Positions 25,932-34,483 of a stretch of DNA of 64,000 bases are shown piece after piece. Made by a program: the position numbers and the translations under genes. Under the pieces are notes generated by a model that had not been told where the DNA came from, did not search any database, and was given only the letters and a program-made list of their open reading frames with translations. This DNA is from Acetivibrio cellulolyticus CD2 (GTDB lineage Bacteria; Bacillota; Clostridia; Acetivibrionales; Acetivibrionaceae), in contig NZ_JH556659.1 of NCBI RefSeq assembly GCF_000179595.2, forward strand, positions 99,456 through 163,455, written 5' to 3'. Position 1 is the stretch's first letter. Each line of letters opens with the position of its first letter.

Positions 25932-26661
25932 AACTATACTCAAAACCGAGTTGAAGTTGTCCCTGCGTGGCATGGATATGTTGATTTTTGCAGTTATAAT
26001 GCCTGTCATTGTACTTATCATATTTGGCATTATTTATGGGAACAAGCCTGCATTTGATGGGGCAAGCTATACATTTATCCAACAATCCTTCGGTGCTTTG
26101 GCAAGTATTTCGATTTGTGCCGGTGGAGTTATGGGATTGCCCCTGGTCGTATCCGACTACAGAAGCAAACAAATTCTGAAAAGATTTAAGGTTACCCCTA
26201 TAAGCCCTGTTACAATTCTGCTTGCAGAGGTTACTATATATTTCTTGTATTCCCTAATATCTTTGCTTACACTGCTTGCTGTGGCTAAGGTATTCTTCGG
26301 TTTCGAAATGCAAGGAAGCATATTGCAATTTATTCTTGGTTGGATATTGGTAATGGTTTCAATGTTTAGTATTGGCATGATGGTGGGTGGCATTGCCAAG
26401 AATTCTAAAGTCGCAAGCATTATCGCAAGCATATTATATTTTCCAATGCTGATTTTTTCGGGAGCAACACTTCCTTACGAAGTAATGCCAATAACAATGC
26501 AGAGGGTTGTGGATATTTTACCATTAACGCAAGGAATCAAAATACTGAAATCCGCAACACTGGACTTACCTATGAATAATGTTCTATTGCCGATTGTCGT
26601 AATGGCGGCAATTGCGTTCATTTGTTCTTTTGTAGCAATTAGATTTTTCAGGTGGGAATAA
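25918..26661 (+). CDS. ABC-2 type permease (DrrB-like)
   Basis: 247 residues with six hydrophobic segments and the ABC-2 signature region ending ILPLTQGIKILKSATLDLP. The ATG at 25918 (MKAYKTILKTELKLSLRG) is preceded by gaaaggagtgcagg inside the ATPase gene; a longer frame to 25873 is unlikely. Together with the ATPase it would form a homodimeric drug or peptide exporter in the membrane. Confidence 0.9.
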   Translation: MKAYKTILKTELKLSLRGMDMLIFAVIMPVIVLIIFGIIYGNKPAFDGASYTFIQQSFGALASISICAGGVMGLPLVVSDYRSKQILKRFKVTPISPVTILLAEVTIYFLYSLISLLTLLAVAKVFFGFEMQGSILQFILGWILVMVSMFSIGMMVGGIAKNSKVASIIASILYFPMLIFSGATLPYEVMPITMQRVVDILPLTQGIKILKSATLDLPMNNVLLPIVVMAAIAFICSFVAIRFFRWE

Positions 26662-26724
26662 GGTTTGCTTTCAAGGAACAATAGATTACAGTAGATTATG
26701 CCGCCACTAGATATGTAAATTATC

Positions 26725-26774
26725 TTGACAACTATATTACTCAGATATAGAATTATGGCGAATTCACCATAATT
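26725..26774 (+). promoter_or_regulatory. Promoter and palindrome upstream of the AraC-type gene
   Basis: TTGACA (26725-26730), 17 bp, TAGAAT (26748-26753). The spacer holds TATATTACTCAGATATA, close to the PadR-type operator in the glycosyltransferase promoter at 29302. Just downstream is a second palindrome ATTATGG-cgaattca-CCATAAT (26753-26774). Confidence 0.65.
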
Positions 26775-26840
26775 AAAAGTCAAGAGGGATTAAATAGTTA
26801 CAAATTAGTGTAAAAGAGTCGTTGGGAGTGAGGATATATT

Positions 26841-27674
26841 GTGATCAAAAAGGAATTAGTAAACCAAAGCATTGACTATATCATACAGCATATTGATGAC
26901 AATCTTACAATAAAAGATGTTGCAGATCATTTTCATTTCTCAAAGTATTATTTTTGCAGGTCCTTCAAGGAGGCAACCGGTGAAAGTGTATATGAATTCA
27001 TAAAACGACTGAAACTGGATCAGAGTGCCATTAATATTAAGTTGGAAAAAAACAAATCTATAACAGATATTGGCCTGAATTATGGATACAGCTCATCAAA
27101 TTACAGCTCCGCATTCAGAAAGCATCATAAAGTTTCTCCGGTCGAATTTCGTAATTCTACAAATGTAACGAGCATGTCAAATCCCTTCTATCCCCAAGAG
27201 TTTTCCAGTTTTGACGCGTTTGAAGCTTATAACCGTAAAATAGAAATAAAGGAACTCTGTAACTACTTGGTTATCTATGAACGAATGATTGGAAATTATA
27301 TCGAGTTGAAAGAAAAATGGTATGCTTTTTTGGATAAATACAAAGCTTATATCAAAGCGGATACACTATTGATAGAAAGGTTTTATGATGATCCTGCAAT
27401 TACCTCCCTGAACGGCTGTCTATGTGATATTTGTATAACAACGGATGAATATTGCAGACTGGATAATGTGACAATGGTTAAAGGTGGCAAATTTGCAACG
27501 TATCGCTTTGAGGGGAAAATACTGGATATTTTTTGTGCTTTACAGGGGATATTCAGCGTTTGGCTGCCGGCAACCGGTTATGAAATGGATAAAAGATACG
27601 GGTTGAATATTTATAGGGAAATTGACAGAGAAAATGAATGTGTAATTATGGATTTGTGCATCCCGGTAAAATAG
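26841..27674 (+). CDS. AraC-family regulator with GyrI-like effector domain
   Basis: 277 residues. The N-terminal double HTH of AraC/XylS type (about 8-105) has VADHFHFSKYYFCRSFKEAT and ITDIGLNYGYSSSNYSSAFR. The C-terminal ~150 residues are a GyrI-like effector-binding domain (KGGKFATYRFEGKILDI, then GLNIYREI), as in Rob/SoxS-type or BltR-like multidrug sensors. Start GTG at 26841. It probably activates efflux or detoxification genes, perhaps the ABC exporter upstream or the gene downstream. Confidence 0.9.
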   Translation: MIKKELVNQSIDYIIQHIDDNLTIKDVADHFHFSKYYFCRSFKEATGESVYEFIKRLKLDQSAINIKLEKNKSITDIGLNYGYSSSNYSSAFRKHHKVSPVEFRNSTNVTSMSNPFYPQEFSSFDAFEAYNRKIEIKELCNYLVIYERMIGNYIELKEKWYAFLDKYKAYIKADTLLIERFYDDPAITSLNGCLCDICITTDEYCRLDNVTMVKGGKFATYRFEGKILDIFCALQGIFSVWLPATGYEMDKRYGLNIYREIDRENECVIMDLCIPVK

Positions 27675-27788
27675 AGCAAGGATTCAGAAGTCATCAAACA
27701 GACTTTATTCTATAATAAAAATTACTAAGATATAGTAAATTCTATTTTAGAAAAGAGTCTTTTTTTATAAAAATATGGAGGTATAGAA

Positions 27789-28337
27789 ATGTTCGATGTA
27801 AGAAAAATTCAAGAACAAGTTATTTTTGAGGCCATTAGAAATAGAAGCGATACGGAAACGGGGAAAGAAATTATTAATGGCCATGATGGGTTGGCAAAAA
27901 GTGAAAATAATGCCGATTGGGTAAAATCGACAATGCGTAGATTGGAAAACAAATTTGATAAGGAAACAACGAAACAGATTCGTATGAGTTGCCAGTGCGG
28001 TTATGGAATGGATGAAAAGTTGGCATTCTTAAAAGAGTTGATAGCTGATGCGTCAAATATGGAGGAATTTGCAAATTCCGATAAGGCAAAGGGAGGTGGG
28101 CTGTTTTGTAAAGACGGTGTACTTTATCTGCAGTTTTTATTTTGCCCTTGTCCTATGCTCGCAGACGTGGATAAATTGGAGACAAAAACATGGTGCCAGT
28201 GTACTACGGGATACAGCAAAGTTCTTTTTGAAAAAGCCTTTGGATGTGGAGTTGATGTCGATTTGTTAAAAAGCATAAAGGCAGGGGATGATATTTGTCT
28301 TATGAAAATTGTTCCTCATGGTTTGATTTGGAAATAA
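27789..28337 (+). CDS. Cysteine-rich protein, DUF6144-like
   Basis: 182 residues with eight cysteines in three clusters: C68/C70 (SCQCGYG), C107, C119/C121 (CPCPML) and C136/C138 with C153 (WCQCTTGYS ... GCG). The pattern suggests a metal site or a redox role. I associate it with clostridial DUF6144 proteins from memory. The last strand ICLMKIVPHGLIWK recalls V4R-like heme or hydrocarbon-binding folds, but this is weak. The RBS is atggaggt. No function is assigned. Confidence 0.65.
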   Translation: MFDVRKIQEQVIFEAIRNRSDTETGKEIINGHDGLAKSENNADWVKSTMRRLENKFDKETTKQIRMSCQCGYGMDEKLAFLKELIADASNMEEFANSDKAKGGGLFCKDGVLYLQFLFCPCPMLADVDKLETKTWCQCTTGYSKVLFEKAFGCGVDVDLLKSIKAGDDICLMKIVPHGLIWK

Positions 28338-28444
28338 GGTATTAAAATTAAGGATGTTCTTTCGTATTTTTTGCAAAAGCATGACAGATATGATAAATTA
28401 TAAACGAGAAAACTTCTATTAAGAATTTTTGAAGGAATTGAGAA

Positions 28445-28612
28445 GGCAATGCCAATAATAGTTTGTCCAAGTGGGTGGCAAGAATAACATATTGCAGAAA
28501 GACATACTATAAGAGAAGATTTGATAGGGATATTGAAGAAGCTTTAGCTTACGATAATATGGCATTTGAGTTTCATGGAGAGAACGCAAGGTTTAATTTT
28601 CCTAGAGGATGA
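28445..28612 (+). pseudogene. AP2-domain (homing-endonuclease-type) remnant
   Basis: An open frame without a proper start ends at the TGA at 28610-28612. It reads SLSKWVARITYCRKTYYKRR then DIEEALAYDNMAFEFHG and ARFNFP. This matches the AP2 DNA-binding domain seen in HNH homing endonucleases, whose consensus has the form W-x-ARI ... EAAxAYD ... GxxAxxNFP. No HNH nuclease part and no RBS are present, so it is a leftover C-terminal fragment. Confidence 0.7.
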
Positions 28613-28701
28613 ATTTGATATAAATATGAGATGTGAAGTGCTGTTTGTTGATAGAGCAGAACAGATGCAAATTAAGAATAAATTTGAAAGGTGGGAATGC
28701 A

Positions 28702-28860
28702 ATGTCATTTAAAAACCCGGATAGGTTAAAGAAAAAGAAGAATAAAGTTTGGAGAGATACTCGGGCCCCTAAGATTTCTCCTAAAACTATTAATAGTAAA
28801 AAAGGCAAAGAAGAAATCATGATAAAAGACGGCCTATTCAAGGATTCAGGAGATAAATAA
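28702..28860 (+). CDS. Small basic hypothetical protein
   Basis: 52 residues from the ATG at 28702 with the RBS aaaggtggg. It is rich in Lys and Arg (MSFKNPDRLKKKKNKVWRD), hence a probable nucleic-acid binder. Its stop overlaps the ywbE-type start (TAATG), so the two are coupled. No family recognised. Confidence 0.6.
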   Translation: MSFKNPDRLKKKKNKVWRDTRAPKISPKTINSKKGKEEIMIKDGLFKDSGDK

Positions 28861-29057
28861 TGGATGGAAATAAACGTGAGAATATAAAACAAGGGTCCCA
28901 TGTTATGATTGTACAAAAACATGATCAATTTAGCGGAAAGTTAACTGAAGGAACGGTAGAGAGTATTCTTACAAATTCTTCAACTCATCCACATGGAATT
29001 AAGGTTCGAATTGTTGGTGGAATAGTAGGTCGTGTAAAACAAATACTTCCTTTTTAA
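28860..29057 (+). CDS. ywbE: YwbE family protein (DUF2196)
   Basis: 65 residues, full length for the family: IKQGSHVMIVQKHDQFSGKL, TEGTVESILTNS, HPHGIKVRI and GRVKQIL. YwbE is a small conserved Firmicutes protein of unknown function with a KOW/SH3-like beta barrel predicted. It overlaps the previous stop by one base. Confidence 0.92.
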   Translation: MDGNKRENIKQGSHVMIVQKHDQFSGKLTEGTVESILTNSSTHPHGIKVRIVGGIVGRVKQILPF

Positions 29058-29301
29058 ATCTGATAAAAATTTAGAGACATTTCTGTATAAATGTTAAGCA
29101 TTTTAGGTTTTGGGTTTTCAGGTACTGGACTTTTCGGATTAGTAGTTGAGCGGAAGGTGCTGATGCCAGGAAACCCTTATTTTTATTGTTTGGGAGACCC
29201 TATCCACTTCATAAAAATGGATAGGGTTGAGTTGACAGATTAGATATGTCAATTATACACGTGGAATTGATCATATTAATTTAGTTACTGTTGAAATTAC
29301 C
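29058..29301. other. Intergenic region before the glycosyltransferase operon
   Basis: No gene. It contains a perfect 10-bp hairpin, ACCCTATCCA (29197-29206) against TGGATAGGGT (29218-29227), without a T-run on either side, so it may be an RNA processing or protein-binding element or a weak terminator. Confidence 0.5.
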
Positions 29302-29351
29302 TTGACAACTATATCACTCTGATATAACATATACTATATCAGAGTGATATA
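29302..29351 (+). promoter_or_regulatory. Promoter with tandem PadR operators
   Basis: TTGACA (29302-29307), 17 bp, TAACAT (29325-29330). Two palindromes overlap and follow it: TATATCA-ctc-TGATATA (29310-29326) and TATATCA-gag-TGATATA (29335-29351). They are also inverted copies of each other, giving 16-bp arms. The placement is ideal for repression by the PadR protein encoded in the same operon. The RBS is aaggggga before the ATG at 29364. Confidence 0.75.
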
Positions 29352-29363
29352 AGGGGGAGAGTT

Positions 29364-30572
29364 ATGAATATTTTGTTTATAAATGCAAATTTGCATGGGC
29401 ATATTAACCCTACGCTTGGATTGGTTAAGAAACTTACAGAGAGGGGAAACCAGGTCAGCTATTTTTGTTCAGAACCATTTTCGGAACAGGTAACAAAGAT
29501 GGGGGCAAAATGGATTGGATTTAGTGACAAGTTGGATCTGTTTTTGAAAGAATACCGTCCGACAGACAGGCATCCGTTTTTCATGTTGATGGAATGCATG
29601 CTTTTGTACGATGAAGTAGTGCTGCCGGAGATATTGGATATTGCAAAAGAAGATCAGTATGACATGATTATTTGTGATTCTTATTTCGGAGGAGCCTGTT
29701 TCTTAAAACAGATTACTAAAATTCCGGTTGTGTGTTCCCACTCCTCTTTTGCTATGAGTAAAACACCGGTACCAGAACGGATGCTTGTGTCAGGATTTCA
29801 TCCTCAATTGGATCATTGCTATCAGATATTAAAACGGATTTGTGAAAGCTATAAAATTGAGGAGCCTTCATTAGAACAGGTTTTTACAAGCAAAGGAGAT
29901 TTGAATATCGTATACACCACTCGTAATTTCAACGGAGATGATGGGGTACACGAGCCAGACTATTTATTTGCGGGTCCGTCCATTGACCGGCTACAGGAAG
30001 CACATGATTTGGATTTTTCCGTGATAGGAGACAGAAAGCTTATATATATATCGCTTGGAAGTCTGAATACAGATTTTGTAGATTTTTATAAGACATGTAT
30101 CTCGGCATTTCGCAATACGGATTATTATGTATGCATGTCCATTGGAAAGAAGTGTGAAGTTTCACAATTAGGTGAAATTCCACTAAATTTCTTGGTAAAG
30201 AGTTTTCTTCCGCAACTAGAGATTTTAATGCGGGCTGATGTGTTTATCACTCATGCAGGTTTTAACAGCGTGAACGAAGCTTTATTCTTTGGAGTTCCGA
30301 TGCTTGCATTACCTCAGGTCAATGACCAACATATGGTGGCCAAGCGCCTTGTTTCTATGCAACTGGGGATGACAGAAAGCATAAAGGAATTGTCTCCGGA
30401 AATACTGAGATCTAAAACGGAAACACTCATAATGGAGGAGAAAATCAAGGAAAACTGCATGCAAATATCTCAGGAAATGAGGAATTTTGCTAAGCTTGAG
30501 CAGACAGTATGGAAACTTGAAAAATATGTTGATGCTTGGAAAGAGAGGAATAGGAATGGCATTAAAGAATAA
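29364..30572 (+). CDS. MGT-family (macrolide-type) glycosyltransferase
   Basis: 402 residues, GT1 fold. N-terminal INANLHGHINPTLGLVKKL fits the acceptor domain with the catalytic His of the GHINP motif. The C-terminal nucleotide-sugar site FITHAGFNSVNEALFFGVP then LPQVNDQHMVAKRL matches the UGT signature. MGT enzymes inactivate macrolides or glycosylate other lipophilic compounds with UDP-glucose. The gene is co-transcribed with a PadR regulator whose start lies inside its 3' end. The acceptor is unknown. Confidence 0.9.
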   Translation: MNILFINANLHGHINPTLGLVKKLTERGNQVSYFCSEPFSEQVTKMGAKWIGFSDKLDLFLKEYRPTDRHPFFMLMECMLLYDEVVLPEILDIAKEDQYDMIICDSYFGGACFLKQITKIPVVCSHSSFAMSKTPVPERMLVSGFHPQLDHCYQILKRICESYKIEEPSLEQVFTSKGDLNIVYTTRNFNGDDGVHEPDYLFAGPSIDRLQEAHDLDFSVIGDRKLIYISLGSLNTDFVDFYKTCISAFRNTDYYVCMSIGKKCEVSQLGEIPLNFLVKSFLPQLEILMRADVFITHAGFNSVNEALFFGVPMLALPQVNDQHMVAKRLVSMQLGMTESIKELSPEILRSKTETLIMEEKIKENCMQISQEMRNFAKLEQTVWKLEKYVDAWKERNRNGIKE

Positions 30573-31101
30573 ATCCATGTATGCTATTTTGGGTATTTTG
30601 AATCAGTCACCAAGTACCGGCTATGACATAAAAAAGTACAGTGACAAGGTACTCTCTGGATTTTGGAATGAAAATTTCGGACATATCTATCCAACATTGA
30701 AGAAGATGTTGGAGGAGGGGATGATTGAAATTGTTTTCAGAGAAAAAAATGAAAAGAAAGTCCGGTATGGAATAACCGAAAAGGGAAAGCAGGAACTTGA
30801 GACATGGCTTTTAGAAGAGACTATGCAACAGCCAGTACGCTCTGAATTTATGCTTAAATTATTGTTTTCAAGCAGCCAGCCAAGGGAAAATGTAATTGGG
30901 ATGCTAGAAAATTATAAAGAAATCCATGAAAAGAATATAGAGAAATATCTTGGAATGCAAAAGGATTTGGAACAGGGCATCCAGGAAATATCAAAGGAGC
31001 GAACTTGCTTTATCAAGGCGGTGCTTAGAAGGGGTATAATATCCAGTGAGGCTGTTATCCATTGGTGTGATGAAACAATAGAAGAAATGCAACATTCCTA
31101 A
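30556..31101 (+). CDS. PadR family regulator with C-terminal dimer domain
   Basis: 181 residues from the ATG at 30556 (MALKNKSMYAILGILNQSP), RBS gaggaatagga, overlapping the glycosyltransferase stop by 17 bp. N-terminal winged helix (TGYDIKKYSDKVLSGFWNE, then HIYPTLKKMLEEGMI) and a C-terminal helical VirR/AphA-like domain. It is expected to bind the paired TATATCA-N3-TGATATA sites at 29310-29351 and to be relieved by the toxic compound handled by the glycosyltransferase. Confidence 0.92.
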   Translation: MALKNKSMYAILGILNQSPSTGYDIKKYSDKVLSGFWNENFGHIYPTLKKMLEEGMIEIVFREKNEKKVRYGITEKGKQELETWLLEETMQQPVRSEFMLKLLFSSSQPRENVIGMLENYKEIHEKNIEKYLGMQKDLEQGIQEISKERTCFIKAVLRRGIISSEAVIHWCDETIEEMQHS

Positions 31102-31267
31102 GTACAAACCAAATTTCGGACAGCTGTTTCATCCACTTTGTGATGTCAAGGGAAAAACTTCTATAAAAATAAAAGTGATCCATTCAATGTGCAATAATTC
31201 CATATATAGTTTTAAACAAAGTTATGCTGGTATTTGCAAAAGCTGAAGTGATAGGAGAGGATAAAAC

Positions 31268-32416
31268 TTGAAAGCTATAATAAACGGAAGAATTATTACT
31301 GAAAATGAAGTTTTAGAAAATAAAGTTCTACTATACAATGATAAGATTCTCGAATTTAGAGAACAGCAAACTCCCGAACTGTTGCTTAAAACGTGTGAAG
31401 AAGTGATTGATGTAAAAGGAAACTATGTATCCCCTGGATTTATTGATATGCACATACATGGAGCTGGTGGGCATGATGTAATGGATGGAACAGTGGAAAG
31501 TTTAGCTGCAATAAGCAGCACGGTTGCTAAAAACGGAGTTACAGGATTTCTTCCTACAACCATGACAATGAGTAAGAAAAAGATATATGCTGCACTTGAT
31601 AATATTAGCTGTCTTATGGGAAAAGAAACACAAGGTGCAAAAATTTTAGGTGCACATGTAGAAGGACCCTTTATAAATAAGAAATATAAAGGAGCACAGC
31701 CTGAGGAGTGCATAATAGAGCCTAATTTCAGTTTTATAGAAAAGTATATTAATATTATAAAAATAATTACTTTAGCTCCTGAAATGGATGAAAACTTTAA
31801 TTTTATAAAAGAAGTAAAGGAAAAAACAAATATTATCTTATCAATAGGACATTCAAATGCAGAATATGAGCAAGCAATGGAGGCAATAGAAAAAGGTGTA
31901 AGTCATGCAACTCATACCTTTAATGCAATGACTCCTTTGAACCATAGAAAACCAGGGATTATCGGAGCTATTTTTAATTCCGATATATATTGTGAATTGA
32001 TTGCAGATAAGATACATGTACATCCAGCAATATTTAAAATATTAGAGGAAATAAAGGGAATGGACAAGATTATATTAATAACAGATTCAGTGAGAGCAGG
32101 ATGCCTTCACGATGGTATTTCTGAACTTGCAGGTCAAAAGGTAATAATTAAGGACAATACTGTCAGACTTGAAGATGGTACACTGGCAGGAAGTATGTTA
32201 AAGCTCAATCAGGCAATAAAAAACTATATGGATTGTACTGGGAAGGGAATTTGTGAGGCCGTAAAATTGGCTTCCTTAAATCCTTCAAATGAGCTGGGTA
32301 TTGAAAAACAAAGAGGTAGTCTGGAGGTTGGAAAGTATTCAGATATAGCCATTTTAGATGAAGCACTTAATGTCCAGCAAACTATTGTAGAAGGAAAAAC
32401 AGTATTCAGAATTTAA
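31268..32416 (+). CDS. nagA: N-acetylglucosamine-6-phosphate deacetylase
   Basis: 382 residues. Metal and catalytic motifs: H62-x-H64 in MHIHGAGGHD, E in GAHVEGPFIN, H in SIGHSNAEY, HTFNAMTPL, and the catalytic Asp in LITDSVRAG. It removes acetate from GlcNAc-6-phosphate in the cytoplasm, in cell-wall or chitin sugar recycling. It stands alone, without nagB. Start TTG at 31268 with gataggagagg. Confidence 0.93.
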   Translation: MKAIINGRIITENEVLENKVLLYNDKILEFREQQTPELLLKTCEEVIDVKGNYVSPGFIDMHIHGAGGHDVMDGTVESLAAISSTVAKNGVTGFLPTTMTMSKKKIYAALDNISCLMGKETQGAKILGAHVEGPFINKKYKGAQPEECIIEPNFSFIEKYINIIKIITLAPEMDENFNFIKEVKEKTNIILSIGHSNAEYEQAMEAIEKGVSHATHTFNAMTPLNHRKPGIIGAIFNSDIYCELIADKIHVHPAIFKILEEIKGMDKIILITDSVRAGCLHDGISELAGQKVIIKDNTVRLEDGTLAGSMLKLNQAIKNYMDCTGKGICEAVKLASLNPSNELGIEKQRGSLEVGKYSDIAILDEALNVQQTIVEGKTVFRI

Positions 32417-32557
32417 ACTATACTTCAGCTTTATCAGGATGTTACAGTAATTGTAGATGAGGCAGCCGCAATGTTAGGTGGAGAAAGAAGTGGCCAATAT
32501 GCAACTAAAGTTAACAGAAATCTCACTTTTGTGACAGCTTTGGTTGGTAGACTCTGA
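32417..32557 (+). other. 46-codon open frame directly after nagA
   Basis: In frame with nagA and immediately behind its stop codon lies an open stretch reading LYQDVTVIVDEAAAMLGGER, then YATKVNRNLTFVTALVGRL and a TGA. It has no start codon with RBS. NagA proteins normally end where this one does, so it is not a natural extension. It looks like the C-terminal scrap of another gene, which I cannot identify. Confidence 0.35.
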
Positions 32558-32614
32558 TGCAATCAGACTATACAATAATAAGAAGAATCATACAAACTGA
32601 GGAGTTGTTTCGCC

Positions 32615-33691
32615 ATGAAAAAAGCCCTGCGTATTATTGGAATTAGCGTTCTGCTGATTATAATTATTGCAATTGTTGTTTTTGCTGTTTACTCTTACAG
32701 GAATCTTCATTGGTATGACAAATACGAAAAGAGCATTGAGAAAGCAGGAGCCGTGGAGACACAAGTTACATTGCCAAATGGAAATGCAATCAATTATGGT
32801 GAAGTAAAAAATGATAAACCGGCGCTTCTTCTGATTCACGGTCAGATGGGTGCGTGGGAGGATTATGCATTACTTTTGCCGGAATTATCCGAGAACTGGC
32901 ACGTCTATGCTATAGATGTGTATGGCCACGGGCAGTCCAGTCATAATGAGAGCCTTTACTATCTGGATGTAAACGGAGATGACCTGATTTGGTTTATCGA
33001 CAATGTGATTGGAGAAAAGACGGTGGTATCCGGGCATTCTAATGGAGCCTTGACTGCGGCATATATAGCGGCATATGGTGGAGATAATATTGTCGGTGTC
33101 ATTTTGGAAGACCCGCCGGTGTTTTCTACGGAAGGAGAAGGATGGAAAACCAGTTTTGCATATCTGGATACATACAAGCCGCTCCATGACTACAATTCGT
33201 CAGAACAGACAGAATGCTGGGAAGCGTATTATCTGCGCAACTGCTACTGGGGACAGCTGTACATGGCAGACTCAATGGATGGAATTGCGAATTATGCACA
33301 AAAATATCATGAGAAGCATCCGGATGAAGAAGTGAAGATATTCTTCATGCCATCGTCGGCAGTCAGTATATTCCATTATGTGGTAGATTACGATTTTGCT
33401 TATGGTGAACATTTTTATGACCTCAGCTGGAATAACGGATATACGCACAAAGAAATCTTCGAAAATATCGATGTGCCCTGCATATATCTTCATGCAAAAG
33501 AGAATGCGGCGGACACGGGAGTATATCTGTGTGCAGCTTCCCGTGAACAGGCAGAAAGAGCTGTGGAGTATATAGGGCCAAACTGTGAACTGAGAGAAAC
33601 ATCAGACAGCAGCCATGTTATCCATTCCGTGCATAGGGATATTTATCTGGAAGCCGTAAACAGTATGGTGGAATTGTTCCCGACCGAATGA
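32615..33691 (+). CDS. Membrane-anchored alpha/beta hydrolase
   Basis: 358 residues. TM anchor at about 6-27, then an alpha/beta-hydrolase fold: oxyanion region LLIHGQMGAWED, nucleophile elbow GHSNG (about 140-144), catalytic Asp candidates near YLHAKENAAD, and His in SSHVIHS. Probable extracytoplasmic esterase or lipase; substrate unknown. A start at 32615 follows gaggagttg. GC is higher than in the flanking genes. The XRE-AbrB gene follows 23 bp later in the same transcript. Confidence 0.85.
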   Translation: MKKALRIIGISVLLIIIIAIVVFAVYSYRNLHWYDKYEKSIEKAGAVETQVTLPNGNAINYGEVKNDKPALLLIHGQMGAWEDYALLLPELSENWHVYAIDVYGHGQSSHNESLYYLDVNGDDLIWFIDNVIGEKTVVSGHSNGALTAAYIAAYGGDNIVGVILEDPPVFSTEGEGWKTSFAYLDTYKPLHDYNSSEQTECWEAYYLRNCYWGQLYMADSMDGIANYAQKYHEKHPDEEVKIFFMPSSAVSIFHYVVDYDFAYGEHFYDLSWNNGYTHKEIFENIDVPCIYLHAKENAADTGVYLCAASREQAERAVEYIGPNCELRETSDSSHVIHSVHRDIYLEAVNSMVELFPTE

Positions 33692-33714
33692 TGGAATTAA
33701 GGAGATGAGAAGCC

Positions 33715-34158
33715 GTGCTTAAAGACAATCTGATTATGCTTCGGACAATGAATGGTCTGTCACAGGAGCAGATTGCAGAAAAAATAGATATATCAAGACA
33801 GGCCTATGGCAAATGGGAAAAAGGAGAAACCATTCCGGATGTCGAAAAGTGTGCCTTGTTGGCAGAATTCTATGGAACCACCGTAGATTCTTTGCTTCAT
33901 TTTGATACAAATCAGGATGGCATAGTTGTACCTCCTGCTCCGAAGGGGAAGCATATATTCGGCACTGTAACGATGAGTGAACGTGGCCAGATTGTAATTC
34001 CGAAGGCTGCCCGTGATACGATGGATATGAAGCCGGGAGAGCGGCTCATCGTTTTGGGCGATGAAAATGAAGGGATTGCACTGATGAAGGCATCTCTCTT
34101 TGAAGAAAGATTAGCGGAAGTCATGAAACAGGCACAACAGTCATCCGAAGAAGTATAG
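33715..34158 (+). CDS. XRE helix-turn-helix fused to an AbrB/SpoVT domain
   Basis: 147 residues. The N-terminal HTH_3 (about 4-60) reads LRTMNGLSQEQIAEKI then SRQAYGKWEKG. The C-terminal SpoVT-AbrB swapped-hairpin DNA-binding domain (about 82-125) reads GTVTMSERGQIVIPKAAR then MKPGERLIVLGD. Two DNA-binding domains in one chain are typical of a class of Firmicutes regulators. It probably controls its own operon with the hydrolase. Start GTG at 33715 after aaggagatg. Confidence 0.9.
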   Translation: MLKDNLIMLRTMNGLSQEQIAEKIDISRQAYGKWEKGETIPDVEKCALLAEFYGTTVDSLLHFDTNQDGIVVPPAPKGKHIFGTVTMSERGQIVIPKAARDTMDMKPGERLIVLGDENEGIALMKASLFEERLAEVMKQAQQSSEEV

Positions 34159-34168
34159 CTGAAACAAG

Positions 34169-34218
34169 AGAGCAAGCCACCTTGGGCACATTTGATCATC
34201 AGGGCGACTTGCTCTTTA
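34169..34218 (+). terminator. Terminator after the XRE-AbrB gene
   Basis: AGAGCAAG (34169-34176) pairs with CTTGCTCT (34208-34215), with inner pairing between ccttgggc and agggcg, followed by tttact. The remaining 34219-34483 holds no gene. Confidence 0.7.
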
Positions 34219-34483
34219 CTTGTTGGAACCGGAGATTGGAAAGCTCTTTTTTATTTGTTAGCGGGCATATGTTCAGGTCGGTGGATTTTAAGGTTTAGTG
34301 GTCAGATTGGAATTGGGAAATTAACGGCCGAATTTTGTATTTATTAAAGTGATTTGAATTAATAGTATTTTGTGTAAATGGCTATTATAATGAGGATAGG
34401 TCGTAGTTGTAGGATATGCCCATGTAATCAGTATTTAGCAGATAAATCCCAATATGAATAGGTGATAGAGAGGGTGTGTAAAT

